Below, in pieces: positions 1 through 10,061 of a DNA stretch of 64,000 bases (the first letter of the stretch is position 1; each line of letters begins with the position of its first letter). The notes under the pieces were generated by a model. It worked only from the letters and a program-made list of their open reading frames with translations, was not told the origin of the DNA and made no database searches. Location: the NCBI GenBank assembly GCA_031216915.1, contig CM062296.1:66122148-66186147 (forward strand), in the 5' to 3' direction. This stretch comes from Pictodentalium vernedei. Its lineage: Eukaryota > Mollusca > Scaphopoda > Dentaliida > Dentaliidae. The position numbers were made by a program, and so were the translations under genes.

Positions 1-314
1 AAGAAGAAACATCTGCAGGTACCGCCCCCGTTGCTTCGTTTAACAATGTGAGAGGACAAATAAGGAAAGAAGGCGTAATGTTAGTATTTATGTTATTTTG
101 TGTCAACATGATTACCGAAATACCAGTTGAAAATAGAATCCCAATGTACTGTTTTTTCCAATGGAAGAAATTTTCAATCTGACATTAAACTTGTATACTG
201 TAATTTTCAGGCTTAACACCTTTATTCTAAATACCTCTGTTTCGATCAAGGGTAATGGAAAGTTTTAATTTCATAGAAAAGGATAACTGGTTTTTCAATG
301 GTGTTGCTGCTGGA
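1..314. other. No recognisable gene or repeat
   Basis: AT-rich sequence. I see no open frame of protein-like composition, no inverted repeat and no match to the repeat families found elsewhere in the window. Confidence 0.5.
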
Positions 315-370
315 CCAATCAATATTTTCAATGTGCAGCCTTGAGGCTGCACGTTGAAAATATTAATTGG
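315..370. repeat. Short hairpin repeat, copy 1
   Basis: Inverted repeat with arms reading CAATATTTTCAATGTGCAGC and its near complement, separated by only a few bases. A diverged second copy lies at 33079-33132, so this is a dispersed foldback family rather than a chance hairpin. No target duplication was identified. Confidence 0.6.
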
Positions 371-941
371 CATTGCACAGTTATGCCTATGCACTCTTAC
401 AAACCTTTTCGTTGAATTGATGCGGATATTACCATCACAAACTAGCTTCCTATAATTACGATACATGTTAAGAGTAACCTTACAAAACTTTCTCCTGACA
501 GCAACGAGACACTAATTGACAGTGATAGATTACATGCCTGTCATTTAAGCTTTCAAAAGAACATTAGCATTGTCTGCAGACAAATTGTAAACAACATTAC
601 GCCATGTAAAGGTTTTTAATAAAAGACCTTGATATTAAAGATTGAGTAATTCCTTTGAGCACGCTGGTTAAAAAAACGCCCCCATGAAGCGAACGTTTAC
701 TGTTAACCCTATCGCATGAAAGGAGGGAGGCTTTTTCGTCACTCACGTGCACTTGGTAGATAATTTATTGCGTGTTCTCTGGAGTACTGTTTACGTGATG
801 TTACGTCGTAGTACTGATCTGTTGAGTGTTTTGGGGATTCAAGCCAGTGTTGCGACACTACTGAAAGTCGTTCTTCTGAAAGACTTGAAAGCCATTACAG
901 AAGAATCTTACACTTATTGTAAATATATGGTACTGATTTTA
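371..941. other. No recognisable gene
   Basis: Unassigned AT-rich DNA. The open frame starting near 747 reads into the following MITE and has no recognisable domain, so I do not call it a gene. Confidence 0.4.
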
Positions 942-1180
942 AACATTTACCTAACACGAAAGGCAGACAACCCTTGCAAACAAAATTCTTTGATAACTAT
1001 TTCTTCCATTTTTTTAAGTCAAAAGAATAGCTTATGGCTCGTCGTTGGATCGAGCTCGTTGAGATCGTTTCAGTGAGGGGTCATAAGCTGTGTTCTGAGA
1101 CACAAAATAATGGCCATAGAATGAAAGATTTTGTGAATACCGCTGGCCGGTCTTGGGCGTTACATTGGATGAAGGGTTAA
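942..1180 (-). mobile_element. TTAA MITE family A (diverged)
   Basis: Reverse-oriented copy of the commonest MITE in the window. It keeps the CTAACACGAAAGGCAGAC end, a central inverted repeat around the GAGCTCGTTGAGATCG region, and the GCTGGCC...GAAGGGTTAA end. Full copies are about 250 bp and begin and end with CCC/GGG next to TTAA, the pattern of non-autonomous piggyBac-like elements. This copy is among the more decayed: its outer CCC is degraded on the left. Confidence 0.75.
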
Positions 1181-1249
1181 GCACATTATAGTGTGCGTGA
1201 TGGCACTTAGTAAGAATATTGGACTTCAAAAGGAACTGCTGACCGTTAG

Positions 1250-1465
1250 ATCCTAACCAGCCTTAACTGTCTTGTGATTTGGGGCAAGACAGTTAATCCA
1301 GATTGCCGCGTGCGGTCTCGGTGGCTCCTTGTACTTAGTCGTACAACACATCAATGATGTATTTAGCTTCAGCCGCTCTTAACTCTGTCTGTGTGTATTT
1401 ATTAGTTTGGAGAGACTGACAGCTGCTCGCCGTTTCTGGGTGGTTGTCTCTGGAAGATAAATTAT
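1250..1465 (+). mobile_element. SINE relic (decayed)
   Basis: Retains the GGGCAAGACAGTTAATCC piece and the GACAGCTGCTCGCCG...GGTGGTTGTCTC piece found in the same order in better SINE copies (for example 10062-10410). The tRNA-like head and A-rich tail are not clear. Old copy. Confidence 0.5.
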
Positions 1466-1533
1466 TTGCTACCAGTTTATTTGGAGTGAATAAATAGTGA
1501 ATAAACAGTAATCATGAAATTGTTTTGTAAACG

Positions 1534-1781
1534 TTAACCCTTTAACAACGAATCGGCCGCATACGCCCGCGTAATATGCAAATTCAGCAGTTGAAAAAAT
1601 ATTATTTTTCAAAAAAATTTAACAAAACCATATCATGTGACAGCTCGTTGGAACGAGCTCGTCGAGCTCGTTCCAACGAGGGGGCACATGATATGGTTTT
1701 GTTGAAATTTTTTTAAAAATTTTAAAAATTGATATTTAAAATAATAAATTGTGATATAGTCTGCGTTGGGTAAAGGGTTAA
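1534..1781 (+). mobile_element. TTAA MITE family B, near-complete
   Basis: Starts TTAACCCTTTAACAACGAAT and ends TCTGCGTTGGGTAAAGGGTT followed by AA, giving matching CCCTTTA.../...TAAAGGG ends beside TTAA on both sides. The centre is a long inverted repeat whose arms are CATATCATGTG and AACAAAACCATATCA, around a perfect palindrome at about 1650-1674. That palindrome is shared with family A although the arms are unrelated. No coding capacity. TTAA target sites with CCC ends are the hallmark of piggyBac-type transposons, so I infer a piggyBac-driven MITE. Confidence 0.85.
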
Positions 1782-3483
1782 TAGTACGGTGCATGGTTAA
1801 TTTATTCTCAGTTATAATCTGATTCAGTCGTGCACTAAAATCTTTAATTTGGCACCAAAAAATTAATTTGGCACTCGACACAAATTGCACTTGGTATCAA
1901 AACAATTTCCGACTATCGTAAACCCTGTTGATCACATATTTGTATGTTGTTAAGCGTCCATTGTATTACATATAACAACCCAATGAGCTGAGAAAATAGC
2001 CCACTCCTGAAATAATGATCGGTGTTTGCAACTTATTGGAAATACATCTGTAACATAATGGATAGAGTTTAACAATAATGGCCTCCTGCCGGACAATACA
2101 GACGGAAAGTACATATCATAACCATGTTGTAATTTCTGTTTTTATTCAATCGTTTTAGGCCAAACAGAATTAAATAATTGATTCTCAGGCATATTTTTAA
2201 ACGAATCAAGGAGAGCAGTTTTTATTTTTATTTTTTATTCCTGATGGAATGGTCAAAGCTCCCCAAAATCCAATTGTGACAGCATAAAATTAAATACCAG
2301 AGCTTCCTTGTTGATTTCGCTGATAGTTTGGGGGTTGTCTTTTGAGCCAATGATCACACAACACAAAAGCAATATAGAAGAAACAAAAATGTAGATCAAA
2401 AATATTAAGGAGTTTTTAATTGACTGAGTGCTAGAAGCCACAATCACGCCTAAGAAAGATTATAATTTGTTGTTAGAGAGATCTTCTCGAAATATACAAT
2501 CATTAGATAACAATACGAACGCTGGTCCAAACTGTTTTGTCTCTTACCAATATCTCATCCCTGCCCTGAACCTCTTGGGGAAGCTGCGTTAAATGAATAG
2601 TATTACGCCATAAACTATCTCACGTGCGCTTGTTTGGATAGATTAATGGCGAGCTGCATGCACAAAAAACAAACCGTCCATTAACTAATTAAATATTTTA
2701 ATATGTCAGCATAGTGGTACAATGAAATCCATCGCCATGACTGTCTAAGTGGAAGCACATGAAGGGGCGTTCAGTTTTAGACATTTAATAGTCTTTACCA
2801 TGCAACTCGCTGTTGTTTCTTCAATCTTTGTACCGTTTACGAGAGAAATATAATATTCATTACGTTATAATGGGTATCGTATGGAGGTAATAGCGTACCA
2901 ATGTCAACGTTTTCTAAAAGCACATCATATTATTAGCAGAAGGATTTTAACCTTTAGCCTTATAAAGATTTTCGAGAACAGTGGCAATACATATTCTTGA
3001 CATTGCGTGGAACACTTAAATCTGTTTTCAAAAATATAGAACCGATTCTCATTTGATTAGAAACTCTCAAAGCACTAGTGTAAGTATGTAAGGAATTCTA
3101 CGCTGTAATGACCTGGAACCAGTCTAGTCCTTACACCTTTGTTTCGATTCAATCATTTGGGATTTTTCAGTTGGTTATCCCATAGGACTGAATTTTTAAA
3201 ATATCATTTATATATTCATGTTCTTAAAGTAAACGCGAACTGTTTTTTTTTCTCAAAGGAGACTTTATTTGATCGAGTGTTTAATGGCTATAACAATACT
3301 GTTAGACATAATCGTTTACAAAATAAATTATGAATAAAGACTCATCACAGCGAAAGTTTTGTGATTAGGCCGCGTAGTTTCACCAAAATGGGGCAATACC
3401 GCGAAGCTCTTAGGCTCAATTAAACGTTCTTTCCATAACAGGAGCACTTACAGATTACTACAAAAGTCAATTGCTCTGTGTTG
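1782..3483. other. No recognisable gene or repeat
   Basis: About 1.7 kb of AT-rich DNA with many stops in all frames. I see no domain, splice-bounded exon or internal repeat that I can support. Confidence 0.4.
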
Positions 3484-3560
3484 TTGATGAGACGAAGTCG
3501 ACCAGATCAAACGACACGCCTGTGACGCCTCGTTTGATCTGGCCGATCTCATCACATCAA
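3484..3560. repeat. Hairpin repeat
   Basis: Inverted repeat: arms around ACCAGATCAAACGA and TCGTTTGATCTGG, with the outer arms GATGAGA / TCTCATC continuing the pairing. Looser outer pairing extends to about 3467-3592, where TTGCTCTGTGTTGT and ACAACAATACAGGTCAA lie on the two sides. Probably a small MITE. No second copy noticed. Confidence 0.55.
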
Positions 3561-3989
3561 CGAAGCGGAATACAACAATACAGGTCAATTCAATGCTGTA
3601 ATAATTTGTTTATTATATGACAACTAGTATTTTAAACTGAACACAGCGTCTGGAAAATCAAATACAACAAGAATTACGTTAGCCAAATAACCATGAACTA
3701 TTTATGGAATTGGGCAATCCGAAACGCGTAATAATTGCGAACGATCGTTTCGAACATGAAACGTGAAAGTCAAAACAATGGAGGCAAGACTTGAATTTCA
3801 ATCGGAATCGCTTTCGGTAACCCAGATTATCCTCTGTTTTGTTGGATTCGCATCTTGAAAATGGTTGTTAATTTGTATTTTGCAATTGTTCATCACGGCA
3901 TTCTCAAATAGACCTCTACTGGAATGTTTGTCAACGGAATTTAACGAGAAGATGCAATCTATATTTGTCACTTGACGACGGGTCTCGAG

Positions 3990-4768
3990 TAGGGCTGTCG
4001 CGATTATTCGATTAGTCGACTAACCGTCGACTATTGAAGTAGTCAACGTTTTGTATTTTTAGTCGATCGTCGTTCATTTTCAAGGTGGTACACGTCTATT
4101 ACACGTCGGGGCTAAATTGCATTGTTTTGTGAGGTGAATGATCAATGAAGGTGAATAACTTTAAATATCTAACCATAGTTAACATTCATATCCGGAAGAC
4201 TGTACGACTGTCACTGACTGTGTAAGAAAGAACACTCACAGTTACTCGAGAAGAATAGATTCTTCTGAATTTCTCCAGTCTTGTACACACGAATGCACCC
4301 ATTGGAAAACCCAAAGCGCGGAAGTGACAAAATTATGACGAAAGTCAGAACGTCAGATCACTTCTCAAAGTTCGGAACTTCAGACTAAGATCCAATTTTA
4401 ACAACTGACGAGGGAATGCATAGATCTCAATGTTCAAAATTTCGAGAAACTTATTGCAGAAAGGAAACATATGCAGGAACGTTCTTTGGTAAATTCATTT
4501 TAATTTATCGGCTTCAATCTAGTTCAAACTTGGACCCGCAGTCAGGAATATTATTTTTGGGGTTGGTACGTCCTACAGGACGTACCAACCCCAAAAATTA
4601 TATTACGGACTGTGGGTCCAAGATTGGACTACATGTAGCTTCAGTCGGGACCGATTTGTTGTTCCCACAACTCCACTTCGTCTGAACACACTGGTGCCAT
4701 TGTCATTTTCAGAGTTTTACTGGTCACGATTAGTCGATTACAAAAAAATGATAGTCGCGACAGCCCTA
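3990..4768. mobile_element. hAT-like MITE (TAGGGCTGTC family), copy 1
   Basis: Bounded by TAGGGCTGTCGCGATTATTC and the complementary ...TAGTCGCGACAGCCCTA. The interior matches the 839-bp element at 13677-14515 in inverted orientation, including a central hairpin (about 4560-4600) with arms GGTTGGTACGTCCT / AGGACGTACCAACC. The flanking eight bases do not match here, so the target duplication is lost or mutated. The 89-codon open frame inside (4416-4685) is also present in the other copy, but it runs straight through the hairpin and is a by-product. Confidence 0.85.
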
Positions 4769-4988
4769 AATGGTAATAATCTCTATGTATTAAATCGTGT
4801 GTTATGAACAATTATAAAACTCGACATAAAAGCTGTAAACTAGCTGTCGGACGCTCCTCAGTAAAGGTTAAATAAATAAGTTTTTATTCAACCACTGAGC
4901 AACAGTTCAGGGCCGTAATAGCTTTAACCTGCAACCGTGAACTTCCCTTAAGGATGGGCTCTTCCGACTCAAATAAATAACATTCAAA

Positions 4989-5175
4989 CAAGGTCGAAGA
5001 AATTTTCGGGAAACAGTAATTGAAGAGTGAAATATCTTTGTCCTGAACAATTTCGTTCAACTGAACACGCTTCTATTTCGTATAGGTATTATTTCAGCTG
5101 TAAAACTCGTTACCATAACATTTATGGTGTCAGGGCCGACGTATCTGTGTCAGTCAGTTTGCAATATTATTAACG
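4989..5175 (+). repeat. Tandem-duplicated unit, copy a
   Basis: Shares ACAAGGT, AACAGTAA(T/C)TGAAGAGTGA, AAAACTCGTTAC, TAACATTTATGGT and GTCAGTCAGTT in order with 5321-5570. This copy lacks the hairpin insertion seen in the second. Confidence 0.75.
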
Positions 5176-5320
5176 TTCATTTTCACATTGTTTTCTATGG
5201 AAACCATAATTTATGTATTGATTAACAGAAGTTTAACGACCATATCAACAGCCAGATTGAGAAGATGTTGAACAAGTTTACCGATAGATGAAACTGGTTA
5301 AAAACACCGAATACCTTAAA

Positions 5321-5570
5321 ACAAGGTTGATGCATTATTCGAAAAACAGTAACTGAAGAGTGAGACATGTTATTTCTGAAAATAATTCGTTTGAGCACTC
5401 TTCTGTTTCAGAATTACTCTTTAAGCAGTAAAACTCGTTACTTTAACATTTATGGTACCTGTAGGCATATCGTCCCCTGCGTTCCAATGTGTTCTATGTG
5501 CCAGTAGACACATAGAACACATTGGAACTCAGGGGACGATACGTCAGTCAGTTATCAGTATTATTACAGT
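5321..5570 (+). repeat. Tandem-duplicated unit, copy b, with inserted hairpin
   Basis: Diverged duplicate of 4989-5175. It differs mainly by a hairpin of about 75 bp at 5468-5542 inserted before the shared GTCAGTCAGTT. Confidence 0.75.
5468..5542. mobile_element. Stand-alone E-type hairpin
   Basis: Near-perfect inverted repeat with arms ATCGTCCCCTGCGTTCCAAT / ATTGGAACTCAGGGGACGAT. The same hairpin sits inside the larger F-E composite repeats at about 20.9, 22.1, 25.3 and 26.8 kb. Here it stands alone in one of two duplicate units, so it can apparently be inserted or gained independently. Confidence 0.7.
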
Positions 5571-5838
5571 ACAATCTTCGTGGAATGGTCAAAATCCGCG
5601 CGTGGTCAGTATTGCTCACGGGTACTTTTGTCACTCAATAATCAGTCATCAAATATTAAAATGCAATTACTTGGACTGGAAAAACGTTGCAAAATTGAAT
5701 AGTTGTTACAAAATGCAACGACATCGACTTGACCAGAGTTGATCGCGTAATAAACATTTTTCCAATGGAATTATCGGAAAAAGTTTCATCTCATTATACA
5801 CCCGAAAAAAAATGTTCGGGAGTATATAGTCGAAGTTT

Positions 5839-6124
5839 CCGTCCGTCCGTCCGTCCGTCCGTCCGTCCGGCCGTCCGCCCGTCCGTCCGTCCGTCCGTCC
5901 GAACTTTTTGTATTATAACTCGAGCATCAGTTGTCGAATTTTAATGTTCTTTGGTATGGTGATAGGACAGCTTGGTGGACGGACGCCCCCGTACCTAGCG
6001 TTTCGTCCATTCATGTTTGGTAGAGTTATGGCCTCTGTTTGTTTTTGGCCTCTGTTTCTGACTAAGGTAAATTGTACCATAGCCTATAGGGTTATTTGGA
6101 TGAACCAGTTCTCTTTAAACATTC
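5839..6124 (+). repeat. GTCC-microsatellite repeat unit 1
   Basis: Begins with a (GTCC)n run, then GAACTTTTTGTATTATAACT and GCATCAGTTGTCG and a 200-bp body. The whole unit is repeated at 6125-6415 with a period of 284 bp. The long open frames here arise from the repeat (runs of RPSVRPSV) and are not protein genes. Confidence 0.8.
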
Positions 6125-6415
6125 AGAAAGAAGTTCCTCTGTCCGTCCATCCGTCCGTCCGTCCATCCGTCCGTCCGTCCGTACGAACATTTTGTATTAT
6201 AACTCGAGCATCAGTTGTCGGATATTAATGTTCTTTGGAATGGTGAAAGGGCAGCTTGGGGGAACGGACGCCCTCGTACCTAGCGTTTCGTCCATTCATG
6301 TTTGGTAGAGTTATGGCCTCTGTTTGTTTCTGGCCTCTGTTTCTGACTAAGGTAAATTGTACCATAGCCTATAGGGTTGTTTGGATGAACCAATTCTCTT
6401 CAAACATTCAGAAGC
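6125..6415 (+). repeat. GTCC-microsatellite repeat unit 2
   Basis: Second tandem copy of the preceding unit, highly similar (GCATCAGTTGTCGGATATTA, GTTTGGTAGAGTTATGGCCT conserved). It ends at the point where unit 1 continued into the next GTCC run. Confidence 0.8.
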
Positions 6416-6451
6416 TATTTATTTACATGCAAGTCCGACTTTGCTACCTTC

Positions 6452-6468
6452 GGGGGGGGGGGGGGGGT
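6452..6468 (+). repeat. Poly-G run
   Basis: Uninterrupted run of about 16 G, prone to length change and able to form a quadruplex. Confidence 0.8.
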
Positions 6469-6536
6469 AGCACACGCGTTAGCGTTGCTCTTGTAATTCA
6501 GTTACACGTACCCGCGTCATGTGTCAATCGCCAATG

Positions 6537-6902
6537 TGTGGGCGCGGTGGCTCAGTAGGTAGAGGTGCAGGTTGTAAGCCAACAGGTCCTCGATTCTAAT
6601 CCCTACCTGCGGCAACCGCGTCGTGTCCTTGGGTAATACATTTCACCCCCTTTGCCCATGTGGGGGCACGGTGGCGTTGTTCACTAAGGCGTCCTGCACG
6701 TCGATGTTGCCCTTGTCTTCAACCAATGATAACCCAGCTTGTGTGGAGTTAATATGTTGTTGGAGATGAGAAATGCTAGCCGTTGCTCAGCGGTTTTCTC
6801 GGGGTACTCCGGCTTTCTCCACCCGTAAAACTGTAGTGTTCATGGTTGGCCAGTGTGCAGAAAGGTGTGCCCTTAAAGACCAATCAATAAATAAATATAA
6901 AT
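6537..6902 (+). mobile_element. tRNA-headed SINE
   Basis: The head GGGCGCGGTGGCTCAGTAGG resembles a tRNA A box, and GGTCCTCGATTCTAATCCC is a decayed B box. The conserved core follows (GTGTCCTTGGG, AAGGCGTCCTGCACGTCGA, GTGTGGAGTTAATATGTTG, GGGGTACTCCGGCTTTC). The tail is CAATAAATAAATATAAATAA. This family is the main SINE of the window. The RNA-polymerase-III promoter lies in the head and mobilisation would need a partner LINE, not seen intact here. Confidence 0.85.
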
Positions 6903-6906
6903 AATC

Positions 6907-7600
6907 TTCAATACACTGATCCCTCCATTACCGTTTCCATTGATTTTTCAAATCTTTATTTTTCTCCTATTAGGAGTAAAACGTTGTTGAAAAGACACCG
7001 GGGCCCTTGCATAAATGGCGGTTTATTCTCGTCCATTGAGAAAATACCTCGACGACCATATTGATATTTCTACATATGAATACATGTACATGGACTAGTC
7101 AGTACATACTTTTTGAAGTGACATTCAACAGTCACCCTCCGCCATCCGACTAGTGTTGAGACGATTTGACATTTTTAACCATTTACCCAACGTAACGGCC
7201 AAACCGGCCAGCGCTATTCTCAAACATCGCCAATTAATTTTCATTATATTTTCATTTTTTGTCTCAAAAACATAGGTTTTGACCTCTCTTTGGAACGAGC
7301 TCGTCGAGCTCGTTCCAATGAGGGGTCATAACCTATGTTTCTGAGACAACAAATAAAAAAATAGTCATTCAAGAATCTTGTTTACAAGTGTCGTCTGCTT
7401 TTCGTGTTAGGTGACGGGTTAATCGGTTAACCACCAAAGTTGACCGGATCATAACCGATTAACCCCAATAGTAAATCACCACCAGGAATCGTAGGTCTGC
7501 GATTTATAGAAGTGTCACTCTAAGATATAGGTTGTATAAATCGCGAACCAATAATCAGGGTGTCTGGTGGACGCAGTAGTTAGCTATAGATGTATTGCTT
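6907..7600 (+). repeat. Old dispersed repeat X, copy 1 (holds a TTAA MITE)
   Basis: Matches 10430-10890 in inverted orientation at roughly three-quarters identity (CCATTGATTTT, GAAAAGACAC, CATACTTTGTTGA-like, GACGATTTGACATTTTTAA, CTGGTGGTGATTT blocks in order). Copy 1 is interrupted by the family A MITE at 7175-7422. Copy 2 is not. Confidence 0.75.
7175..7422 (+). mobile_element. TTAA MITE family A, filled site
   Basis: TTAACCATTTACCCAACGTA at the left and CGTGTTAGGTGACGGGTTAA at the right, with a central inverted repeat (CAAAAACATAGG...CCTATGTTTCTG) around a perfect palindrome near 7293-7316. The sister repeat at 10430-10890 shows the unoccupied site with a single TTAA at 10610-10613. That proves mobile insertion with TTAA duplication. 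Confidence 0.93.
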
Positions 7601-7627
7601 TTACTAGGCTCTAACACACTGTTACTT

Positions 7628-7935
7628 TTTTATTGGAGTATTATGACACTTACAGCAGTTAAAGTCATATTGTGTCTGGCAATTTAACGGATGGAAGAAG
7701 CCGGGGTATCGAGATAGAAGCACTGAACAGCTGCGAGTAACTATCAGACTCTCCAACGTTCTAGCCTGAGTTAGCATTGGTTGAAGTCCTGTGTACCATC
7801 AGCGTGTCATTCGACTCAGCACTTTGTCATCGTGTTCCCAGATAAGCAATCGGGATTAAATGTCTCGCAGAAGGACACAACCTGCGTGACACGGACACGA
7901 ATCTAACCTTCGACCCCTCGGTTTCAAGTACGACA
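7628..7935 (-). mobile_element. SINE, reverse orientation
   Basis: Carries the complement of the SINE core (GGATGGAAGAAGCCGGGGTA, TTAGCATTGGTTGAAG, GATTAAATGTCTCGCAGAAG). The tail is on the left and the head is decayed on the right. It lies beside repeat X in the same relation as the SINE at 10062, so the pair may have been copied together. Confidence 0.7.
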
Positions 7936-7957
7936 ATGTAGACAATGTGTTAACTCG

Positions 7958-8661
7958 TTTTATCATATGACTCGTCCGTTTTGTTCACTTTAAAACATTT
8001 GATATTTTGTTTTCATATTGATCAGTGATAAATAAAGCCTTCCGTCAATTTCATTGGTCAATTTCAAAACTAGACAATTTGATTGGCTGAACAAAATACA
8101 ACTGGGCCACATTTTCATAATTTGCATAATTGGGTTGGGAGCTTTCATTGGTCAATTTCAAAACTGGACAATTTGATTGGTTAAACAAAATACAACTGGG
8201 TCACATTTGCATAATTTCAGTAGGGTGAATTTACGTTATCTGTCCTATTTAGGGTGGGTTATATTGTATTGATCTTTTACCTACAAGAAAAATGCCATTC
8301 ATTTTTTTTATATTTTCACTTTTTGCTTCCAAAACATAGGTTATGACCCCTCATTGGAACGGGCTCGTTCCAATGAGGGGTGATAATCTATGTTTTGGAA
8401 GCAAAAAATTAAACTTTTTAGTTTTTTAGTTATACGAGGATGTTTTTTTTTTTTCCAAGTGCCGTCTGCAACTCAAGTTAGGTGATGGGTTAAAAAGTCA
8501 TACTAAGTGTGTGTGTGTCATATGATAAATAAAATATGAAAATATTTATGAAACTCGACCGACTTTTCCGTTTGGGCTCGCCAGAGGCTCGCCAAAACGG
8601 AAAATTCTTAGACTCGTTTCATAAATATTATATGAGAAAAGCACTCATTCCATATCCTCTA
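7958..8661 (+). mobile_element. Composite repeat Z, copy 1
   Basis: From TTTATCATATGACTCGTCCG to CACTCATTCCATATCCTCTA. Contains a duplicated internal block (CAATTTCAAAACT.GACAATTTGATTGG twice), a nested TTAA MITE (8269-8493), a second TCATATGATA, and a terminal hairpin (about 8530-8658; CTCGCCAGAGGCTCG centre). The same order of parts recurs inverted at 11546-12284, so the composite moved or was copied as one unit. Confidence 0.8.
8269..8493 (+). mobile_element. TTAA MITE family A', nested in Z
   Basis: Variant of family A with GCTTCCAAAACATAGGTTAT arms instead of TCTCAAAAACATAGG. It ends CAAGTTAGGTGATGGGTTAA. The left TTAA has changed to TTGA here but is intact in the other Z copy. Confidence 0.8.
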
Positions 8662-9830
8662 TGAATTGAATAAAGAGAGTTTGTGTGAAGCAAACTGATC
8701 TGGGTGGTTGTGCTTCACCAACCTTGCAGAAAAGACCCTCTCCAGTCTAAGCACGCGCGATCTTCTAAAACGGTACCAACTCCTTGATATAATCCACCAC
8801 TGGGGCTGGGAGTGGGCGTGACATGTGCACCTGAGACTTCGGGTCCGGCTGTCAGCTAAAAAACACCCTTCTGACTGTCGCCAGGAGAAGAGATATGTGT
8901 CTAAACTACAGCCACAGCCCATATATATTATCCTGGTCCCTTACATGCCAGGCACGCTAGTGATATGTTTTGTACCCAACCTATCGTCGCCCACACCTTG
9001 GACACCGATCCTCCCGAACATCGATACCCCCAATGTCCTGTCGCTGACACAACAACTATAAGTCCAATGGCTAACTGTAGTTCCACGGCTATGTACGGTG
9101 CGCATCGCTTGCATCGCAGGCTGCGTGTGGATGCTTAATGCAGGGTGTATGTGAATGGGAAAAAAACGAGCATCATGAGTGAGAAACTGTTAGAGTTGTT
9201 ACGACGTCGGCGACGTCATGGTGAATGCGCTGCCATTGTCCGCGGAGCTGAGTGACTGGACGTTGTTCGGGCCCAGCGAGAGGGCTGCGAGGCTGAGTAG
9301 ACCCGGTCCTAGGTTAGTAGACTGTCCATTGATGGTCTAGCAGCGTTTCCTGGCCCAGTCGTACAGGCCCAGGGATTCAAAACGCCCAATATCAATGGAA
9401 TTCACGGCCATAAGCCTCGTGGACGACTGTCCTGATCACAATATCAATTCCCTTAACCACTCCGCGTTATATCGCATGAGGGGGTCTTGGTGCTGAACAC
9501 CGCAGTCCGCGAGTAGAATGCGCCTGTGGTTCGCCTCGTCGACTCCAAAGGGCGGATGGGTGCTGCGGCTTCCTCTCCCTTTCTTTGCCCGTCCCCTGGG
9601 CGGTGGTTCTTTGTTTCTTGGTGGCCTTCTCGGTTCTCTTGTTCCCGCCTGTCCTGGACTAGGTTTTTGCATGATAAAATTATATAAGTAACTTAGAATG
9701 TAGGTAGGGTTCGCGCCCATATATACTGCCATATGCGCCTCCAGTGCGTTTAACACCAACTCCCCCCACCCCCGCTCCCCTCCCTCCCTTTTCTCCCTTT
9801 TCTCCTAGAAGCACATCAGCTGGCGATTAC
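8662..9830. other. GC-richer block without recognised gene
   Basis: About 1.1 kb whose base composition is visibly more GC-rich than its AT-rich neighbours, with several CGG/CGTC-rich stretches and proline/arginine-rich open frames on the minus strand (9436-9759). I recognise no domain. It could be a decayed exon cluster, a processed pseudogene or an old element. No flanking repeats were seen. Confidence 0.35.
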
Positions 9831-10061
9831 CAGGAACAGTTTTATGACTTTATTCATACACACATTTTCTTGTGCAACTGTTCTGACTAGTATATATCGT
9901 GAGTCGTAAGTAATCAGACCATGGCATCTCAATTAAAATACTTACACTCATAATTTTGTCATCGCTGTTTGATTACTGTCGCAAAAAAATAACATGTTGT
10001 TCACTCAAACAGTTCAGCTGCTTCACTCAAAATGATTTCTTTATATCCATTTCAGCGAGTT

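Noticed and set aside
4416-4685. 89-codon frame conserved in 13818-14087
   Set aside because: Conserved only because both lie in copies of the same hAT-like MITE. The frame passes through the hairpin, so its second half is the antisense of its first.
5729-6558. Frames with RPSVRPSV repeats
   Set aside because: Produced by the GTCC microsatellite; the same stretch is open in several frames.
6537-6610. tRNA gene
   Set aside because: The A and B boxes belong to the SINE head. No cloverleaf acceptor stem pairs, and the SINE body follows directly. The same applies to 23731 and 57118.
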